Positions 35,703 through 44,056 of a stretch of DNA of 64,000 bases are shown here, one piece after another. The notes beneath the pieces are model-generated. The model ran no database searches. It saw only the letters and a program-made list of their open reading frames with translations, and had not been told where the DNA came from. The first letter of the stretch is position 1. Each line of letters begins with the position of its first letter. The DNA is from Aeromicrobium sp. Root344. Lineage in GTDB: Bacteria; Actinomycetota; Actinomycetes; Propionibacteriales; Nocardioidaceae. The stretch lies in the NCBI RefSeq assembly GCF_001425755.1, contig NZ_LMDH01000001.1, positions 1,706,335-1,770,334 of the forward strand, given 5' to 3'. The translations under genes and the position numbers were made by a program.

Positions 35703-36676
35703 GCCAGGCCCTCGATGTCGGCGACCCGACCGATCACGGCGACGGCGGGGGCGCCGAGCTCGGCGGCAGCCTCGTCGATCTTCGCCAGTGTCGCGCGTAC
35801 GACGCGCTGGCTCGGCAGCGCACCGTCGGCGATCACGGCGGCCGGAGTCCGGGGGTCGAGGCCACCGTCGATGAGCGCTCCGCAGATCGCGCCGAGCGTG
35901 CGTACGCCCATCAGCACCACGATCGTCGTGCCGGAGGTGGCGAGCGCGGCGTAGTCGAGCGTGGACTCGGGGTGTCCGGGCGGGACGTGGCCGGAGATCA
36001 CCGTGAACCCCTGCGTCAGGCCGCGGTGCGTGACCGGGATGCCGGCCAGGGCCGGGGCCGCGATCGCGGAGCTGACTCCGGGAATCACGCGTGCCTCGAT
36101 GCCCGCGTCGAGGCAGGCCAGCAGCTCCTCGCTGCCGCGGCCGAACACGAAGTTGTCGCCGCCCTTGAACCTGACGACGTTCTTGCCGGACTTCGCGTGC
36201 TCGACCAGCAGCTGATTGATCTCGTCCTGGCTCGTGGACCGGCCACCGGGGATCTTGGCGACATCGATGATCTCGGCATCGGGGCGGGCCCAGGCCAGGG
36301 CGGCGAGCGGGGCGAGCCGGTCGGTGACGATGACGTCGGCGCGCTCGATCGCCGCGCGACCGGCCACGGTGACGAGGCCGGGGTCGCCGGGGCCGCCGCC
36401 GACGAGCGTCACGGTGCCGAGGTCGAGGATCTGGTCGGGAGCGGTGCGATCGGCGTGGCCCGTGAGGACGACGCCGGCGCTCTGCACGTCATCCATGTCT
36501 GGCTCGCGGGCGTGCCAGGTGATGAGTCCGCGCTCGGCGAGGTCTTCGATCGATGCCGTGACTGTCGGCGCGACGACCGTCACGACGGCGCCGCCCTCGA
36601 GCAGGGCGACGACCTGCGCGGCGGCGCGGGCGTCTCCGCCGATGACGAGCGCCGCGGTGCCAGGGGTCAGGTCCAT
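35699..36676 (-). CDS. cobA: Uroporphyrinogen-III C-methyltransferase CobA with short Rossmann-like N-domain (325 aa)
   Basis: Residues about 90-325 are a complete SUMT: TLVGGGPGDPGLVTVAGRAAIERADVIVTDRLA, VRFKGGDNFVFGRGSEE, IPGVSSAIAAPALAGIPVTHRGL, TIVVLMGVRTL. It makes precorrin-2, the entry to cobalamin and sirohaem. Residues 1-85 (ALVIGGDARAAAQVVALLEGGAVVTVVAP ...) resemble a shortened CysG-like precorrin-2 dehydrogenase fold, too short to be active in the usual way. The ATG at 36676 overlaps the cobBC stop by 10 bases. Confidence 0.92.
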   Translation of the reverse strand: MDLTPGTAALVIGGDARAAAQVVALLEGGAVVTVVAPTVTASIEDLAERGLITWHAREPDMDDVQSAGVVLTGHADRTAPDQILDLGTVTLVGGGPGDPGLVTVAGRAAIERADVIVTDRLAPLAALAWARPDAEIIDVAKIPGGRSTSQDEINQLLVEHAKSGKNVVRFKGGDNFVFGRGSEELLACLDAGIEARVIPGVSSAIAAPALAGIPVTHRGLTQGFTVISGHVPPGHPESTLDYAALATSGTTIVVLMGVRTLGAICGALIDGGLDPRTPAAVIADGALPSQRVVRATLAKIDEAAAELGAPAVAVIGRVADIEGLA

Positions 36677-39093
36677 GGCCCCTCGATCTGCAGCGTGGCG
36701 AGGAGCTTGCGGGTCGTGTCGGGCCTGCGCACCGCGATGCGTACCCAGGTCTCGTCGAGGCCGGGGAACGTGTCGGCGCGGCGTACGGCGTAGCCCGCGG
36801 CGCGGAGCCGGTCGTGCGCACCGGTGCCGACCTTGGCGAGGACGTACGGCGCGGCGGCCGGCACGTGGTGGATGCCGAGCTCGGTCAGTCCGTCGGTGAG
36901 GACGCGGCGGTGCTGGGCGATCTTCGTCGTACGCTTCGCGGCCTCGGCGAGTGCCTCGGGCGATGCCGTCGCGATCATCGCCGCGATCGCCGCGGATGAC
37001 ACCGACCACGGCGCCTGGTGGGCCTTGAGCTCGGCGAGCAGCTGCGGCGACCCCAGGACGTACCCCGCGCGGATGCCGGGGATCGACCACAGCTTGGTGA
37101 GGCTGCGGACGACGAGGAGGCCGGGGTCGGTGATCGCGGCCAGGGAATGGCGCTCGTCGGGCACGGAGTCCATGAACGCCTCGTCGACCACGACGACCCG
37201 GCCAGGACGCACGATGCGGCGCAGCGACTGCTCGGGGTGCAGGACGCTCGTGGGGTTCGTCGGGTTGCCGATCATGACGAGGTCGGCATCGTCGGGGATC
37301 TGCGCCGGGTCGAGGACGAATCCGTTGGCGGGGTCGGTGAGGACGTGCTCGGGCTGGTGGCCGGCGGCGGCGAGGGCGACGTCGGGCTCGGTGAACTGCG
37401 GGTGCACGACGACCGGGCGGCGCCAGGCGCGGGCCCGCGCGATGAGCCCGAACGCCTCGGCGGCGCCAGCGGTGGCGAGCACCTCGTCGGTGCGACGGCC
37501 GTGGCGCTGGGCGATGGCGTGCTGCGCTGCGGCGGCGTGGGGGTAGGCGCCGATGTCGTCGAGGCTCGCACGGAGCGCTGCGTCGAGCCACTGCGGGCGT
37601 ACGTCGTCGTGGATGTTGACCGCGAAGTCGATGAGCCCGTCGGAGAGCTCTTGATCGCCGTGAAAGGTGAGCCCTTCGGTCCTCGAGCTTGTCGAAAGGA
37701 CCTGCGGTCCGGGTGACGTCATTTCGACAGGCTCAATGACCGAGTGCGTCGGCACGTACGCATGGACGGCGTCGGCGAAGCGTTGGGCCATCTGCGGGTG
37801 GCCGGCCCAGTGGGTGTGCAGGTAGGAGGCGTGCAGCGTCGATGAGCCGAATCCGTGCGGCTGGCCGTCGACCAGCCACGCGGCGTCGGCCGAGGAAGGG
37901 GTGACCGTGGTGCGGTGGAACTCGTGGCCGGTGACCCGCGTGCCGGCGACGCCGGTGAGCTGGTCGGTCGGGACGATCGCTGTGCGGTACGACAAGGTGA
38001 GCCGCGGTGTCATGACCGCCTCGGCGTCAAGCGCGCCGACCATCGGGAGTCCGTCGACGGACCGGCAGAGATAGAGCAGTCCGGCGCACTCGGCGTACGT
38101 CGGCATGTCGGAGTCGACCGCCGCGCGCAGTGCCGCCCGCAGCGGCGTGTTGGCCGACAGGGCGGCGGCGTGCACCTCGGGGAAGCCGCCGCCGAGGTAG
38201 AGCCCGGCCGTGCGCTCGGGCAGCGCCTCGTCGGCCAGCGGGTCGAACGTCACGACGTCGCAGCCCGCGGCCCGGAGCAGCTCCTCGGTCTCGGCGTAGC
38301 GGAACGTGAACGCCCGCCCGCCAGCCATCGCAACGACGGGCTGTCCTTCGTTCGGGGCCACGATCTCGCGAGTCGCGTCCCACGGCTCGGCGTCGAGATC
38401 CGGCGCAGAGCGGGCGAGTGCGAGCAGCTGGTCGAGGTCGATCTTCTCGGCGATCTGCGCAGCCAACCGGTCGAGCGCGTGTGCGGCGTCGTCGCGCTCG
38501 GCGGCCGGGACGAGCCCGAGGTGCCGCGACGGCGCGACGATCCCGTCGTCGCGCTGCAGCACGCCGAGCACCGGCAGACCGGTCGACTCGAGCGCGCTGA
38601 CGACCTCGCCGGCATGCCGCGGCGAGCCGGCCTTGTTGAGGATCACGCCGACGATGCGCACGGACGGGTCGAACGCGACCATGCCCTGCACGAGCGCGGC
38701 GATCGAGCGCGAGGCGTGCGAGATGTCCACGACGAGCACCACGGGCGTACGCGTGACGGTGGCGACGTGTGCGGTCGACGCGAATCCCTCGCCACCGATC
38801 TGTCCGTCGTACAGGCCCATGACGCCCTCGATGATCGCGAGGTCGGCTCCGTGGGCACCGTGGAGCAGGAGCGGGACGAGGCGTTCCTCGCCGACGAGGT
38901 GCGGGTCGAGGTTGCGGCCCGGCTTGCCGGTCGCGAGCGCGTGGTAGCCCGGGTCGATGTAGTCGGGGCCGACCTTGTGGCCCGAGACGTCATGGCCTGC
39001 GCGCGACAGCGCCGCCATCAGCCCGGTCGCGACCGTGGTCTTGCCGTGGCCTGAGGCAGGAGCGGCGATGACGAGCCGCGGAAGGCCTACCAT
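36667..39093 (-). CDS. cobB: CobB-CobC fusion: cobyrinic acid a,c-diamide synthase plus threonine-phosphate decarboxylase-like domain (808 aa)
   Basis: Residues about 1-445 are CobB: RLVIAAPASGHGKTTVATGLM (P-loop), KVGPDYIDPGYH, GVMGLYDG, YLGGGFPEVHAAALSAN and YAECAGLLYL with the amidotransferase Cys near 336. Residues about 475-808 are a class-I PLP aminotransferase-like CobC: FAVNIHDDVRPQWL, MIGNPTNPTSVL, VVDEAFMDS and VRSLTKLWSIPGIRAGY with the PLP Lys near 667. CobB amidates the a and c side chains; CobC makes aminopropanol phosphate. The junction (about 451-471) is built from two inverted copies of a dispersed repeat. Confidence 0.92.
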   Translation of the reverse strand: MVGLPRLVIAAPASGHGKTTVATGLMAALSRAGHDVSGHKVGPDYIDPGYHALATGKPGRNLDPHLVGEERLVPLLLHGAHGADLAIIEGVMGLYDGQIGGEGFASTAHVATVTRTPVVLVVDISHASRSIAALVQGMVAFDPSVRIVGVILNKAGSPRHAGEVVSALESTGLPVLGVLQRDDGIVAPSRHLGLVPAAERDDAAHALDRLAAQIAEKIDLDQLLALARSAPDLDAEPWDATREIVAPNEGQPVVAMAGGRAFTFRYAETEELLRAAGCDVVTFDPLADEALPERTAGLYLGGGFPEVHAAALSANTPLRAALRAAVDSDMPTYAECAGLLYLCRSVDGLPMVGALDAEAVMTPRLTLSYRTAIVPTDQLTGVAGTRVTGHEFHRTTVTPSSADAAWLVDGQPHGFGSSTLHASYLHTHWAGHPQMAQRFADAVHAYVPTHSVIEPVEMTSPGPQVLSTSSRTEGLTFHGDQELSDGLIDFAVNIHDDVRPQWLDAALRASLDDIGAYPHAAAAQHAIAQRHGRRTDEVLATAGAAEAFGLIARARAWRRPVVVHPQFTEPDVALAAAGHQPEHVLTDPANGFVLDPAQIPDDADLVMIGNPTNPTSVLHPEQSLRRIVRPGRVVVVDEAFMDSVPDERHSLAAITDPGLLVVRSLTKLWSIPGIRAGYVLGSPQLLAELKAHQAPWSVSSAAIAAMIATASPEALAEAAKRTTKIAQHRRVLTDGLTELGIHHVPAAAPYVLAKVGTGAHDRLRAAGYAVRRADTFPGLDETWVRIAVRRPDTTRKLLATLQIEGPWT
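37681..37740. repeat. Dispersed short repeat, inverted pair (in cobBC linker)
   Basis: CCTCGAGCTTGTCGAAAGGA (37681-37700) and the inverted copy TTTCGACAGGCTCAATGAC (37722-37740) face each other across 21 bases. Translated in frame on the minus strand they encode VIEPVE and LSTSSR at the CobB/CobC junction. Confidence 0.75.
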
Positions 39094-39701
39094 TCGATGC
39101 CCCGCTGACCCTTCTGGCCGTTGTCGAACGGGTGCTTGACGTGCTTCATCTCGGTGACGAGGTCGGCGATCTCGACGAGCTTGGGGTCGGCGCCCCGCCC
39201 CGTGATGACGACGTACTGGCGGCCCGGCCGGTTGGCGAGGGTCTCGACGACGTCGTCGACATCGACCCAGCCCCACTTCATGGGATAGGTGAACTCGTCG
39301 AGCACGTAGAGGTCGTGCGTCTCGTCGGCGAGGCGGCGCTTGACCTCGGCCCAGCCCTCGGCGGCGTCGGCGGCGTGATCCTCGTCGGAGCCCTCCTTGC
39401 GCGACCACGACCAGCCCGAGCCCATCTTGTGCCACTCGACGGGTCCGCCCTCGCCGGTCTCGGCGTGCAGCTCGCCGAGCCGCTCGAGCACGGTCTGCTC
39501 GCCGATGCGCCACTTGGCGGACTTCACGAACTGGAAGACGCCGACGTTCCAGCCCTGGTTCCACGAACGGATCGCGAGGCCGAACGCGGCGGTGGACTTG
39601 CCCTTGCCGTCGCCCGTGTGGACCATCAGCAGCGGGCGATTGCGGCGCTGCCTCGTGGTGAGGCCGTCATCGGGGACGGCGACCGGCTGACCCTTGGGCA
39701 T
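39087..39701 (-). CDS. cobO: Cob(I)yrinic acid a,c-diamide adenosyltransferase CobO (204 aa)
   Basis: Transfers adenosyl from ATP to the reduced cobalt. Motifs are LLMVHTGDGKGKSTAAFGLAIRSWNQGWNVGVFQFVKS (P-loop, about residues 24-61), LYVLDEFTYPMKWGWVDVDDVVETLANRPGRQYVVITGR and VTEMKHVKHPFDNGQKGQRGIE, all typical of the CobO/BtuR family. It overlaps the chelatase stop by one base and cobBC by seven, so it is tightly coupled in the riboswitch-controlled unit. Confidence 0.96.
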   Translation of the reverse strand: MPKGQPVAVPDDGLTTRQRRNRPLLMVHTGDGKGKSTAAFGLAIRSWNQGWNVGVFQFVKSAKWRIGEQTVLERLGELHAETGEGGPVEWHKMGSGWSWSRKEGSDEDHAADAAEGWAEVKRRLADETHDLYVLDEFTYPMKWGWVDVDDVVETLANRPGRQYVVITGRGADPKLVEIADLVTEMKHVKHPFDNGQKGQRGIEW

Positions 39702-41737
39702 CAGGCGGCTCCCGTCTCGTGGAGGCCAGAACGTACGACGTCGGTGAGCGCCGAGGCGCTGACCTCGCCGAGCGGGACGTACTCGGCCATCAGGAGATCG
39801 GCGAGCTGTGAGGCGAGCCCCATGCGGAACTTCCCGGTCTCGCAGTCGATCACGAGGCTCGCGAGGCCCGTGGCACCGAGGTGCTTGGCGACCTGGTGCG
39901 CCCGGGCGAGGGCGTTGTCGCCGTACGTCGCCCGGCCGTCGGTGATGACGACGAGCAACGGTCGGCGCCGCGGGTCCCGTACGCGCTCGAGGCGCAGCAC
40001 GTCAGCGGTCTTGAGCAACGCCTCGGCCAGCGGCGTACGTCCACCGGCCGGCAGTTCGGCGAGACGCGTCGCGGCGATGTCGATCGAGCCGGTCGGCGGC
40101 AGGGCGAGCTCGGCGCCGTCCTGGCGGAACGTGATGAGGCCGACCTTGTCGCGGCGCTGGTAGGCGTCCATCAGCAGCGACAGGATCGCGGTCTTGACCT
40201 GCTCCATGCGCTTGCGGGCGGCCATGGAGCCGGACGCGTCGACGCAGAACAGGATCAGGTTGGACTCGTGCCCCTCCTTGACCGCGAGGCGCAGGTCGTC
40301 GGCGCGGAACTCGAGGCTGCCCGTGCGGCCGCGGGCGTGCTGGTGCGGTGCCGCGGCACGGATCGTCTCCATGAGATGGATCGACCCGCCCTGGCCCGTA
40401 CGCCTCTGGGCGCCGATGCGCCGGCCGGTCTCGGTGATCGCCCTCGACCGCTTGCCGGACTCGCCGGCACCCGTGCCGCCGACCGTGAACAGCTTGGGCC
40501 GGTAGGGCTGCTGCGGCGCGGCGACCGTGACCTCGGACGTACCGCCCGGCTGCTGCTCCTGTTCGCGCTGAGCGTGACGGTCTTGAGGTTCCTCGCGGCG
40601 TGTCGCATCAAGAGTGTCACTCTCACCGGGGTCGGAACCAGCATCGGTGGGTGAGTCGGTCTCGGAGGTCGGGGACTCCGGGGTCTCGGCGTCGTCGGTG
40701 ACATCGCCTTCGGGCTCCGGCGGCGGCTCGTCGTCGCCGAGGATCTGGTCGAGCAGGTCCTCGTCGATGCCCGGTGCGTCGAACGGGTTGCGCCGGCGAC
40801 GGTGCGGCAGGGCGAGCCGCGCCGCAGCGCGGATGTCCTCACGCAGCACGCTCGTACGCCCGTTCCAGGCGGCATGTGCCGCGGCGGCGCGAGCGGTCAC
40901 GATGTCGGCGCGCATGCCGTCGACCTCGAACGCCGCGCAGACCTCGGCGATCTTGAGCAGCGCCCAGTCGCTGAGGTCGACCTGGTCGACGAGCTTCTGC
41001 GCCGACTGGATGCGGTCGGTCAGCGTCGCCTCGTCCTCCGCGTACGTCGCGGCGAACGCATCGGGATCTGCCTCGTACGCCAGCCGGCGGCGTACGACCT
41101 CGACACGGGTCGACGGGTCGCGCGGTGCCGCGACCTCGACCGTCAGGCCGAACCGGTCGAGCAGCTGGGGTCGGAGCTCGCCCTCCTCGGGGTTCATGGT
41201 GCCGACGAGGACGAAGCGGGCGGCGTGCTCGACCGAGACGCCGTCGCGCTCGACCGTCGACCGACCCATGGCCGCGGCGTCGAGCAGCAGGTCGACGAGG
41301 TGGTCGTGCAGCAGGTTGACCTCGTCGACGTAGAGGATGCCGCGGTGCGCCCGAGCCAGCAGGCCGGGCTCGTACTCGGTGACGCCGTCGGACAGCGCCT
41401 TCTCGAGGTGCAGCGAGCCCAGCACCCGGTCCTCGGTGGCGCCGACCGGCAGCTCGACGAGGCGTACGGGCCGGGTCTCGACGTCGACGTCCGCGGCGAA
41501 CGGGCCGTCGGGCGACAGCGGGTGGGACTCGCGCGGGTCGGTCGAGAACCGGTCACCGGCGATGACGTCGATCGGCGGCAGGACCGAGGCCAGCGCGCGG
41601 ACCATCGTCGACTTGGCGGTGCCCTTCTCACCTCGTACGAGGACGCCGCCGATCGCGGGCGAGATCGTCGAGAGGGTGAGGGCGAGCGCCATGTCGTCGG
41701 ATCCGACGACGGCGCTGAACGGATAGTGCTGTGGCAT
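39701..41737 (-). CDS. Cobalt/magnesium chelatase AAA+ and VWA subunits fused (678 aa)
   Basis: Residues about 1-330 are a ChlI/BchI-type AAA+ motor: GEKGTAKST at 36-44 (Walker A), GILYVDEVNLLHDHLVDLLLDAA (Walker B). A Pro/Glu/Asp/Ser-rich acidic linker (about 350-440) leads to a ChlD/BchD VWA domain with the MIDAS motif DASGSM near 500 and TDGRATYGDNAL. Such I-D fusions serve as the ATP-driven partner of CobN in actinobacteria in place of CobS and CobT of the Pseudomonas chelatase. The start at 41737 follows GGGAG and the family N-terminus; the frame runs on upstream into the riboswitch. Confidence 0.92.
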   Translation of the reverse strand: MPQHYPFSAVVGSDDMALALTLSTISPAIGGVLVRGEKGTAKSTMVRALASVLPPIDVIAGDRFSTDPRESHPLSPDGPFAADVDVETRPVRLVELPVGATEDRVLGSLHLEKALSDGVTEYEPGLLARAHRGILYVDEVNLLHDHLVDLLLDAAAMGRSTVERDGVSVEHAARFVLVGTMNPEEGELRPQLLDRFGLTVEVAAPRDPSTRVEVVRRRLAYEADPDAFAATYAEDEATLTDRIQSAQKLVDQVDLSDWALLKIAEVCAAFEVDGMRADIVTARAAAAHAAWNGRTSVLREDIRAAARLALPHRRRRNPFDAPGIDEDLLDQILGDDEPPPEPEGDVTDDAETPESPTSETDSPTDAGSDPGESDTLDATRREEPQDRHAQREQEQQPGGTSEVTVAAPQQPYRPKLFTVGGTGAGESGKRSRAITETGRRIGAQRRTGQGGSIHLMETIRAAAPHQHARGRTGSLEFRADDLRLAVKEGHESNLILFCVDASGSMAARKRMEQVKTAILSLLMDAYQRRDKVGLITFRQDGAELALPPTGSIDIAATRLAELPAGGRTPLAEALLKTADVLRLERVRDPRRRPLLVVITDGRATYGDNALARAHQVAKHLGATGLASLVIDCETGKFRMGLASQLADLLMAEYVPLGEVSASALTDVVRSGLHETGAA

Positions 41738-41793
41738 ATGGGGCTCCCGCTCGATCTGCCATCGATGACGGGCACGGTTGCGTCCGCCAGTCA

Positions 41794-41903
41794 GCCTCGA
41801 GGCCGGTCTTCGGACTTCCCAGGTCGAGCCTGGGTCACCGCAGCGGGCCCTGTGCCGGATTTTCACCGGCTTCCCGATTCTCCCCGTGAGGGGCACCTCG
41901 AGA
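41794..41903 (-). promoter_or_regulatory. Cobalamin riboswitch upstream of the chelatase gene
   Basis: On the minus strand: GGGAAGCCGGTG (41875-41864), AAAATCCGGCACAGGGCCCGC, CTGCGGTGA (41843-41835) and AAGTCCGAAGACCGGCC (41817-41801), a nearly ideal cobalamin riboswitch core. The ends (CTCGAGG on both sides) can pair as stem P1. It should control chelatase-cobO-cobBC-cobA-phosphatase. Confidence 0.95.
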
Positions 41904-41982
41904 CTGTGATCGCAAGACTAACGGTTGTCGTCGTATGCCAGTAGGTCGCCGGGTTGGCAGTCCGGAGCCCAGCACCTCGAGC

Positions 41983-41997
41983 GGTGGATGTTCCACC
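41983..41997. promoter_or_regulatory. Operator A: GGTGGA-TGT-TCCACC
   Basis: First of three 15-bp palindromes GGTGGA-N3-TCCACC between the chelatase and cobL. With its flanks it is the left arm (41981-42002) of a 22-bp perfect inverted repeat whose right arm contains operator B. Confidence 0.7.
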
Positions 41998-42013
41998 GTA
42001 TGCGCGGTCATAC

Positions 42014-42028
42014 GGTGGAACATCCACC
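42014..42028. promoter_or_regulatory. Operator B: GGTGGA-ACA-TCCACC
   Basis: Second copy, centre 31 bp from A. It lies within the right arm (42009-42030) of the 22-bp inverted repeat; the loop between arms is 6 bases. Confidence 0.7.
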
Positions 42029-42039
42029 GCCAGAGGGGA

Positions 42040-42076
42040 TTCGGTGGAGGATCCACCGGCAGATATCGTCAGCCGC
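42040..42076 (+). promoter_or_regulatory. Leaderless promoter of cobL
   Basis: TTCGGT (42040-42045), an 18-base spacer and TATCGT (42064-42069) place the transcription start at or next to the ATG at 42077. No ribosome site and no riboswitch are present. Confidence 0.55.
42043..42057. promoter_or_regulatory. Operator C: GGTGGA-GGA-TCCACC
   Basis: Third copy, centre 29 bp from B. It covers the end of the -35 region (TTCGGT, 42040-42045) and the spacer before the -10 box TATCGT (42064-42069) of cobL, so a bound protein would block RNA polymerase. Confidence 0.7.
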
Positions 42077-43300
42077 ATGAGCACACAGGTCACGGTCGTC
42101 GGGATCGGCGCGGACGGCTGGACCGGGTTGAGCGCCCGGGCCAAGGAGCTGGTCGAGGCTGCCGACGTCGTGCTCGGCGGTGATCGGCACCTCGCGATGC
42201 TCCCATCGGAGAGCGACGCTGGCGACCAGACCCGCGAGTCCTGGCCGTCGCCGCTCCGTGAGGGCCTGCCCGCGCTTCTGGCGCAGCACGACGGCAAGAA
42301 CGTCGTCGCCCTGGCATCCGGCGACCCCCTCGTCTCCGGCATCGCAACGACGCTCGTCGACCTCCTCGGCAAGGACTCCGTGGAAGTCGTGCCCGCCCTC
42401 TCCTCTGTCGCCCTCGCTCGGGCCCGCATGCGCTGGTCGGCCGAGTCGACCGAGGTCGTGACCCTCGTCGGCCGCGACCCACACCTCGTCGCCCGCTCGC
42501 TCGCGCCAGGTCTCCGGCTGATCGTCCTCTCCTCCGACGGCTCGACCCCCGCTGAGGTGGCGAGCCTGCTGACGACTGCCGGCTACGGCGCGAGTCCCAT
42601 GACGGTGCTGGCGGACCTGGGGTCGGAGACCGAGTCGCGTACGGACGGCGTCGCCGCGTCGTGGGGTGACCAGGCAGCGCCGGACCTCAATGTCGTCGCG
42701 GTCGAGCTGGTGAGCTCCGGCGCGACGGTGCTGGGCTTCACGGCCGGCCTGCCCGAAGGCGCCTTCGACCACGACGGCCAGATCACCAAGCGGGACGTAC
42801 GCGCGTCAGCCCTTGCGCGACTCGCACCACTGCCGGGACAGCTGCTCTGGGACGTCGGCGCCGGTGCCGGATCCGTGGCCATCGAGTGGATGCGGGCACA
42901 CCCCACGTGCCGGGCGATCGCGATCGAGGCCCGCGAGGACCGCTCGGCGCGCATCGCCCGCAACGCCGACGCCCTCGGCGTGCCCGCCCTCCAGGTGCTG
43001 ACCGGCCACGCTCCCGAGGCGCTGACGGATCTCGATGCGCCGCACGCGATCTTCATCGGCGGCGGCGCGACCGAGGAGGGTGTGCTCGACGCGTGCTGGT
43101 CGGCGCTTCGCCCTGGCGGCCGCCTCGTGGTGCACGGCGTGACGCTCGAGACCGAGGCCGTGCTGGCCGTCCGCTACGCGGAGCTCGGCGGCGAGCTGAC
43201 CCGCCTCCACGTGGAGCATGCCGCCCCGATCGGCACGTTCACCGGCTGGACCCCTGCCCGCGCCATCACGCAGCTCGCCATCACGAAGGCCGACGTATGA
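42077..43300 (+). CDS. cobL: Precorrin-6B C5,15-methyltransferase (decarboxylating) CobL (407 aa)
   Basis: Two fused domains. Residues about 1-190 are a CbiE-type tetrapyrrole methylase (TVVGIGADGWTGLSARAKELVEAADVVLGGDRHL, ALASGDPLVSGIA); residues about 230-400 are a CbiT-type Rossmann methyltransferase (LLWDVGAGAGSVAIEWMRAHP near 255-275, AIFIGGGATEEGVLDACW). It methylates C5 and C15 and removes the acetate carboxyl. The mRNA is probably leaderless and the promoter carries three GGTGGA-N3-TCCACC operators. The stop overlaps cobM by 4 bases. Confidence 0.95.
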   Translation: MSTQVTVVGIGADGWTGLSARAKELVEAADVVLGGDRHLAMLPSESDAGDQTRESWPSPLREGLPALLAQHDGKNVVALASGDPLVSGIATTLVDLLGKDSVEVVPALSSVALARARMRWSAESTEVVTLVGRDPHLVARSLAPGLRLIVLSSDGSTPAEVASLLTTAGYGASPMTVLADLGSETESRTDGVAASWGDQAAPDLNVVAVELVSSGATVLGFTAGLPEGAFDHDGQITKRDVRASALARLAPLPGQLLWDVGAGAGSVAIEWMRAHPTCRAIAIEAREDRSARIARNADALGVPALQVLTGHAPEALTDLDAPHAIFIGGGATEEGVLDACWSALRPGGRLVVHGVTLETEAVLAVRYAELGGELTRLHVEHAAPIGTFTGWTPARAITQLAITKADV

Positions 43301-44055
43301 CCGTGCACTTCGTGGGGGCCGGCCCGGGCGCCGCCGACCTCCTGACCCTGCGCGCGGTCGCGCTGCTCAACGCCGCCGACGTCTGTGTCTATGCCGGCAC
43401 CTACCTCGACCATGCGGTCCTCGACCACTGCCGGGACGGCGCCGAGCTGGTCGACACGCAGGACCTCGACCTCGACCAGATCACGGCGCGCCTCGTCGAC
43501 GCCCACGCGGCCGGGCTCGAGGTCGTACGCCTGTGCTCCGGCGACCCCTCGATCTACTCCGCCCTGCACGAGCAGACCAAGCGGCTCGACGTGCACGGCG
43601 TGCCGTGGGACGTGACGCCCGGCGTGCCGGCGTACGCCGCGGCGGCGGCCCTGCTCGGCGCCGAGCTGACGGTGCCCGAGGTCGTGCAGTCCGTCGTGCT
43701 CACCCGTACGCAGGCCCGGTCGACCGCGATGCCGTCGGGCGAGGCGTTGGCCGGGTTCGCGGCGACGGGTTCGACCCTCGTGCTGCACCTCGCGATCACC
43801 CGCGCCCGTGCGCTCGCCGCCGAGCTCGCCGCGTCGTACGGTGACGACTGCCCCGTCGCGGTCGTGGCCAACGCGAGCCAGCCGACCGAGGTGGTCCTGC
43901 GGGGCACCCTCGGCGACATCGCCGACCAGGTCGAGGCCGCCGGGCTCCGGCAGGCCGCGGTCATCCTCGTCGGCAAGGCACTGGCCGAGGACGTACGCGG
44001 CGGCGAGTCCTACCTCTACGACCCGGCGCGCGACCGTTCGGCCAAGCGCCGCTGA
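43297..44055 (+). CDS. cobM: Precorrin-4 C11-methyltransferase CobM (252 aa)
   Basis: SAM-dependent methylation of C11. VHFVGAGPGAADLLTLRAVALLNAADVCVYAGTYLD (about residues 3-38), RLCSGDPSIYSALHEQ, VTPGVPAYAAAAALLGAELTVPEVVQSVVLTR and GSTLVLHLAIT are the conserved CobM/CbiF blocks. It is translationally coupled to cobL (ATGA overlap) and depends on the cobL promoter. Confidence 0.96.
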   Translation: MTVHFVGAGPGAADLLTLRAVALLNAADVCVYAGTYLDHAVLDHCRDGAELVDTQDLDLDQITARLVDAHAAGLEVVRLCSGDPSIYSALHEQTKRLDVHGVPWDVTPGVPAYAAAAALLGAELTVPEVVQSVVLTRTQARSTAMPSGEALAGFAATGSTLVLHLAITRARALAAELAASYGDDCPVAVVANASQPTEVVLRGTLGDIADQVEAAGLRQAAVILVGKALAEDVRGGESYLYDPARDRSAKRR

Positions 44056-44056
44056 C

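Noticed and set aside
40560-40800. Low-complexity stretch in the chelatase gene as a possible repeat or frameshift
   Set aside because: The frame is continuous and encodes the acidic Pro/Glu/Asp/Ser linker expected between AAA+ and VWA domains in I-D fusions.
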